Virus record (IMG/VR): IMGVR_UViG_3300049847_000388
Coordinates: 1-22,279 of that record
Length of the DNA stretch: 22,279 nucleotides
Strand: one strand, 5' to 3'
Source of the DNA: a virus
Of this stretch, positions 20,022 to 22,279 are shown in pieces (positions within the stretch are counted from its first letter, which is position 1; each line of letters begins with the position of its first letter). The position numbers were made by a program, and so were the translations under genes. A model generated the notes under the pieces. That model was not told the DNA's origin and made no database searches. It saw nothing but the letters and a program-made list of their open reading frames with translations.

Positions 20022-22190
20022 TTACACGCCGTCGTTCTTGACCCAGGTCTTGTCGTCCCATCCCTTCACGCCCACGTCGATGCGCACCTTGAATTCGGTG
20101 CCGTCGATGTGCCACCCGTCCTTCTGTTCGAGCAGCGGCCGGGTCTGGCCGTCGAGGTACAGAAGCTGGAAGCCGTCGTACCGCTTCTGGTCTGCGAAGG
20201 CGAAGTACGGGAGCGGGCCGCCGGCAAAGGCGTCGTCGAGTCGGACTTCCGTGATGATATCGAACGCGCCGCGCACGACGTTCACGGTCCGGCTCGTGTC
20301 GTCCACGGTGTCGGTGATCGACACTTTGAACTCGTTGCCCTTGACCACGTTCAGTCGGTCGAGCAGTGCGACCGGCGCGAGGATTCCTTTCATCGGGATG
20401 TTGAGCGACTTGGTGCTACCCGCGAGATTCGCCGGGAGCTTGCGCATGCGCATCGCAAGGCGCATTGCCGCGATGCTATCGGTCGAGGGCACGGAGGCCG
20501 CGGCGCCGGTGATGTGGTTCAGGTGGTTCACCGCATCGAAGAGCGGGAATCCGTCGCGCATGACCGGGTTCGACAGGAGGTAGGCATACACCAGGTCGCC
20601 GATGTGACGCGGTACCGCGTTGCCTTGCTTCTGCGGGATGCGGGTGAACGCCGACATGTCATCGTTGATCACCATCTGGCGCGAGATGTTGAACATCTTG
20701 CCGTAGGTGAGGATCGCCGCGGTGTCGCCGGTCTCGCCGATCGTCGCGTATTTGTACTCGCCGTTTTCCTTGATCAGATCAAGGCCGCCGAGGAAGCCCA
20801 TGTCGATGCGGGTGATCGGACGGAAGTCGGGCACGCTGCCGGTGTCGATCCACTGGTCGTACGTCTCGCCTTCCGCGCCTTCGTCGTAGCCCTTCAGCAT
20901 CGTGCGGTTCACGAGGCTCGTGAGGAAGAGGGGGAAGTCGCTGGTCGAGTGCGTGAAGGCCGCGCCAACGACGTCGAGCTTCGACATCGAGTAGGGGTTC
21001 ACGCCCGAGAGGCGAAGCGATTCGCGTGCGAAGTCAAGCATGCTCGCACCGCGGAAGGTGTTCGCGGCAACGTTCTTGCGCTCGGCGACGGGCACGAGGT
21101 CGAGCATGCCAACGCGCTCGAGGATCGCCATTTCGGCGCCGATCCGGAAGTTGTCCTTCGCGTCGACCGTGGTGCGCACGCCCTGGCCTGCGGCGACGGG
21201 CTCAACGCCTTTCGCTGCGGCTTCGAGGAGCTTGGCGCCAACGGCTTCGACCGTCTGCGTGGTGTCGGCGAGCGCGGCCATTTTCAGGTCGACGAACGCT
21301 TGGCCCTTGTCCTCGAACGGCTTGAACATGGCGACGATCGCGTTCACGCGGACCTGCGGGTCGAGCGCAACGGGTGCCGATGCAGGTGCAGGTGCAGGTG
21401 CAGGTGCAGGTGCAGGTGCAGGCGCCGGTGCCGGTGCAGCGGCGGGTGCAGGCGCCGGTGCCGGTGCAGCGGCGGGTGCGGGGTCGGCCGCGGGTCGGAT
21501 TGCCGCTTGTGCTTTCACCGCGTCAGCAACGGCCTGCGCGACGAGAGCTTTGATCGCTTCCTCGTTCATGGTGATTCGGTCCTTAAGAGTCGCGGCTACT
21601 GCCGCAGGGAGTTGCTTGAACTGCGACAGGTCGGCACTTGCGAGGACGCCGCCTTCCACCACTGCATCGGCAAAGCCAGCTTCAACCGCGGCCTCAGCCG
21701 TGAAATAGTGATCTTTGGAACCGTCGAGCATCGCCATGATCTCGGCCTTGCTCTTCCCGGTCTTCGTTTCGTACGCGCCCGCCATCGCCTCGGCGTAGGT
21801 GTCGAGCGTCTCGGCCAGCTTGCGCAGGTCGTGCGCGCTTCCGGTAGCCCCGATCCAAGGCCCATGGATCATCATGAGCGACGCTTTCGCCATCTCGATG
21901 CGCGTTCCTGCCATCGCGATGAGGCTCGCGATCGACGCGGCCAGGCCCTCGACGGAAACGACGAGATCGCCCTTGAAGCGCTTCAACGTGTTGTAGATCG
22001 CCAAGCCTTCGGCGACTGATCCGCCTTCGGAGTTGATCCGGATCACGGCGCGCGGCGTCTTGACTTTCGCGAAATCGGCGGCGAACGCTTTCGCGGTGAG
22101 GCCCTCTTCGAAGAAGGACTCGCCGATCCGGCCGAAGATCATGACCTCGGTTGTCGTCTCGCTTTTCGCTTGGATGCGGTAATAGCTCAT
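20022..22190 (-). CDS. Prohead protease (ClpP type) fused to major capsid protein
   Basis: The 722-aa protein joins two functions that are separate in most phages. Residues 1-190 are a ClpP/S49-type serine protease: S86 in EGLAASIASL, H109 in MMIHGPW and D160 in GSKDHYFTAEAAVEAG fit the Ser-His-Asp triad. Residues 208-232 are a helical segment (MNEEAIKALVAQAVADAVKAQ). Residues 235-273 are an Ala-Pro linker. Residues about 278-722 are the capsid protein (FRIGAEMAILERVGMLDLV, GYDEGAEGETYDQWIDTGSVPDFRP, FPLFDAVNHLNH, PFAGGPLPYFAFAD-type ending). Such fusions are known in several siphophages. Start ATG 22190 overlaps an upstream TGA (ATGA). A possible internal start at 21569 would give capsid protein without protease. 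Confidence 0.92.
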   Translation of the reverse strand: MSYYRIQAKSETTTEVMIFGRIGESFFEEGLTAKAFAADFAKVKTPRAVIRINSEGGSVAEGLAIYNTLKRFKGDLVVSVEGLAASIASLIAMAGTRIEMAKASLMMIHGPWIGATGSAHDLRKLAETLDTYAEAMAGAYETKTGKSKAEIMAMLDGSKDHYFTAEAAVEAGFADAVVEGGVLASADLSQFKQLPAAVAATLKDRITMNEEAIKALVAQAVADAVKAQAAIRPAADPAPAAAPAPAPAPAAAPAPAPAPAPAPAPAPAPASAPVALDPQVRVNAIVAMFKPFEDKGQAFVDLKMAALADTTQTVEAVGAKLLEAAAKGVEPVAAGQGVRTTVDAKDNFRIGAEMAILERVGMLDLVPVAERKNVAANTFRGASMLDFARESLRLSGVNPYSMSKLDVVGAAFTHSTSDFPLFLTSLVNRTMLKGYDEGAEGETYDQWIDTGSVPDFRPITRIDMGFLGGLDLIKENGEYKYATIGETGDTAAILTYGKMFNISRQMVINDDMSAFTRIPQKQGNAVPRHIGDLVYAYLLSNPVMRDGFPLFDAVNHLNHITGAAASVPSTDSIAAMRLAMRMRKLPANLAGSTKSLNIPMKGILAPVALLDRLNVVKGNEFKVSITDTVDDTSRTVNVVRGAFDIITEVRLDDAFAGGPLPYFAFADQKRYDGFQLLYLDGQTRPLLEQKDGWHIDGTEFKVRIDVGVKGWDDKTWVKNDGV
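21381..21480 (-). repeat. Hexamer and 30-bp tandem repeats coding the Ala-Pro linker
   Basis: Bases 21381-21420 are TGCAGG repeated six and two-thirds times on the plus strand. They are followed by two tandem 30-bp units (21421-21450 and 21451-21480) that differ only at the last base. Both lie in frame within the linker between protease and capsid domains and encode alternating Ala and Pro. Unit changes of 6 or 30 bp would keep the frame, so linker length can vary without loss of the protein. Confidence 0.92.
21580..21584 (-). promoter_or_regulatory. Possible internal ribosome binding site for protease-free capsid protein
   Basis: AAGGA lies 10 bases upstream of an in-frame ATG at 21569 (residue 208), placed exactly between the end of the protease domain and the helical segment plus linker. 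Initiation here would give a 515-aa capsid precursor lacking the protease. The spacing is at the long end of the usable range. Confidence 0.45.
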
Positions 22191-22246
22191 ACCGCCATGC
22201 TCGCATGGGGGCCATTCAAAAATACAGACAGATTCTTGAGAATCAC
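22187..22246 (-). CDS. Possible 19-aa leader peptide before the capsid gene
   Basis: A GTG at 22246 has AGGGGG four bases upstream and overlaps an upstream TGA as GTGA. It encodes 19 residues (MILKNLSVFLNGPHASMAV) and ends in the ATGA that starts the capsid gene. The overlaps on both sides follow the rule of this operon, and the capsid start itself lacks a strong ribosome binding site, so a coupling peptide is possible. Against it, third positions are not GC-rich as in neighbouring genes and the peptide is tiny. Alternatively the same frame is open to the window edge. Confidence 0.2.
   Translation of the reverse strand: MILKNLSVFLNGPHASMAV
22191..22242 (-). promoter_or_regulatory. AT-richer leader with two 6-2-6 inverted repeats before the capsid gene
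   Basis: Two perfect inverted repeats with 2-base centres lie here: GATTCT-CA-AGAATC (22231-22244, overlapping the leader edge) and CCATGC-GA-GCATGG (22195-22208). The second ends 5 bases before the ATG at 22190. The stretch is less GC-rich than the genes around it. I see no convincing promoter boxes. The dyads could be operator sites or short mRNA hairpins that affect capsid translation. Confidence 0.4.
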
Positions 22247-22279
22247 TTGTCCCCCTCGGTTTTCACCCCGGACTTCGTT
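22243..22279 (-). CDS. C-terminus of an upstream gene, probably portal protein (partial)
   Basis: The last 12 codons before a TGA at 22243-22245 read TKSGVKTEGDK and have strongly GC-rich third positions, unlike the other two frames. A portal gene normally precedes the protease or capsid gene, so this is its expected place. The fragment is too short to identify by itself, and the call is by context. Confidence 0.3.
   Translation of the reverse strand, partial: TKSGVKTEGDK

Noticed and set aside
20109-22019. Long plus-strand open frame (636 codons) opposite the capsid fusion
   Set aside because: It is antisense to a well-supported gene, is rich in Arg, His, Asp and Glu, and is kept open by the GC-rich third positions of the real gene. 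It has no domain pattern.
22191-22279. Sigma-70 promoter before the capsid gene
   Set aside because: The stretch is AT-richer and contains a TATTTT string, but no -35 match at proper spacing is present.

Overview
The window is the late structural and lysis region of a tailed phage or prophage with a long, flexible (siphovirus-type) tail. The DNA is GC-rich with GC-rich third codon positions and AAGGAG-like ribosome binding sites, which suits a high-GC proteobacterial host. No gene here identifies the host. No terminase large subunit, integrase or repressor is present, so a virion genome and an integrated prophage cannot be told apart.

All confident genes except one lie on the minus strand and read from right (22190) to left (268). 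Most junctions are ATGA, TGATG or TAATG overlaps, as expected of one long, translationally coupled late operon. The order is: possible portal C-terminus at the right edge; ClpP-type prohead protease fused to the major capsid protein; DUF2190-type capsid decoration protein; gpFII-like head-tail joining protein; tail terminator-like protein; tail tube; tail assembly chaperone with a -1 frameshift extension; and a 1425-residue tape measure. There is no sheath or contractile baseplate gene.

Downstream of the tape measure come a lone Ig-like domain, two beta-propeller-like proteins that each end in an Ig-like domain, a distal-tail-like protein, a tail hub, and a run of adsorption-apparatus proteins. 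That run includes a 151-aa tail-tip protein, a fibre-type protein, a beta-helix spike, two docking-module proteins, two lectin-like paralogues and a beta-sandwich protein. Several of these share domains in a mix-and-match way. The operon ends with a small coiled-coil protein, a membrane protein (probable holin), a GH24 lysozyme (endolysin) and a strong intrinsic terminator at 221-246.

At the left edge, on the opposite strand, is the end of a hexapeptide-repeat (left-handed beta-helix) reading frame made of twelve 18-bp units. It runs through the terminator and antisense into the endolysin gene.

The best candidates for closer work are: a complete -1 frameshift signal in the tail chaperone (T TTT TTC, 5-nt spacer, stem-loop); an internal ribosome binding site that would make capsid protein without the fused protease; a 9-bp stem with a UUCG loop between two tail-fibre genes; and the Ig and propeller modules inserted between tape measure and tail hub.
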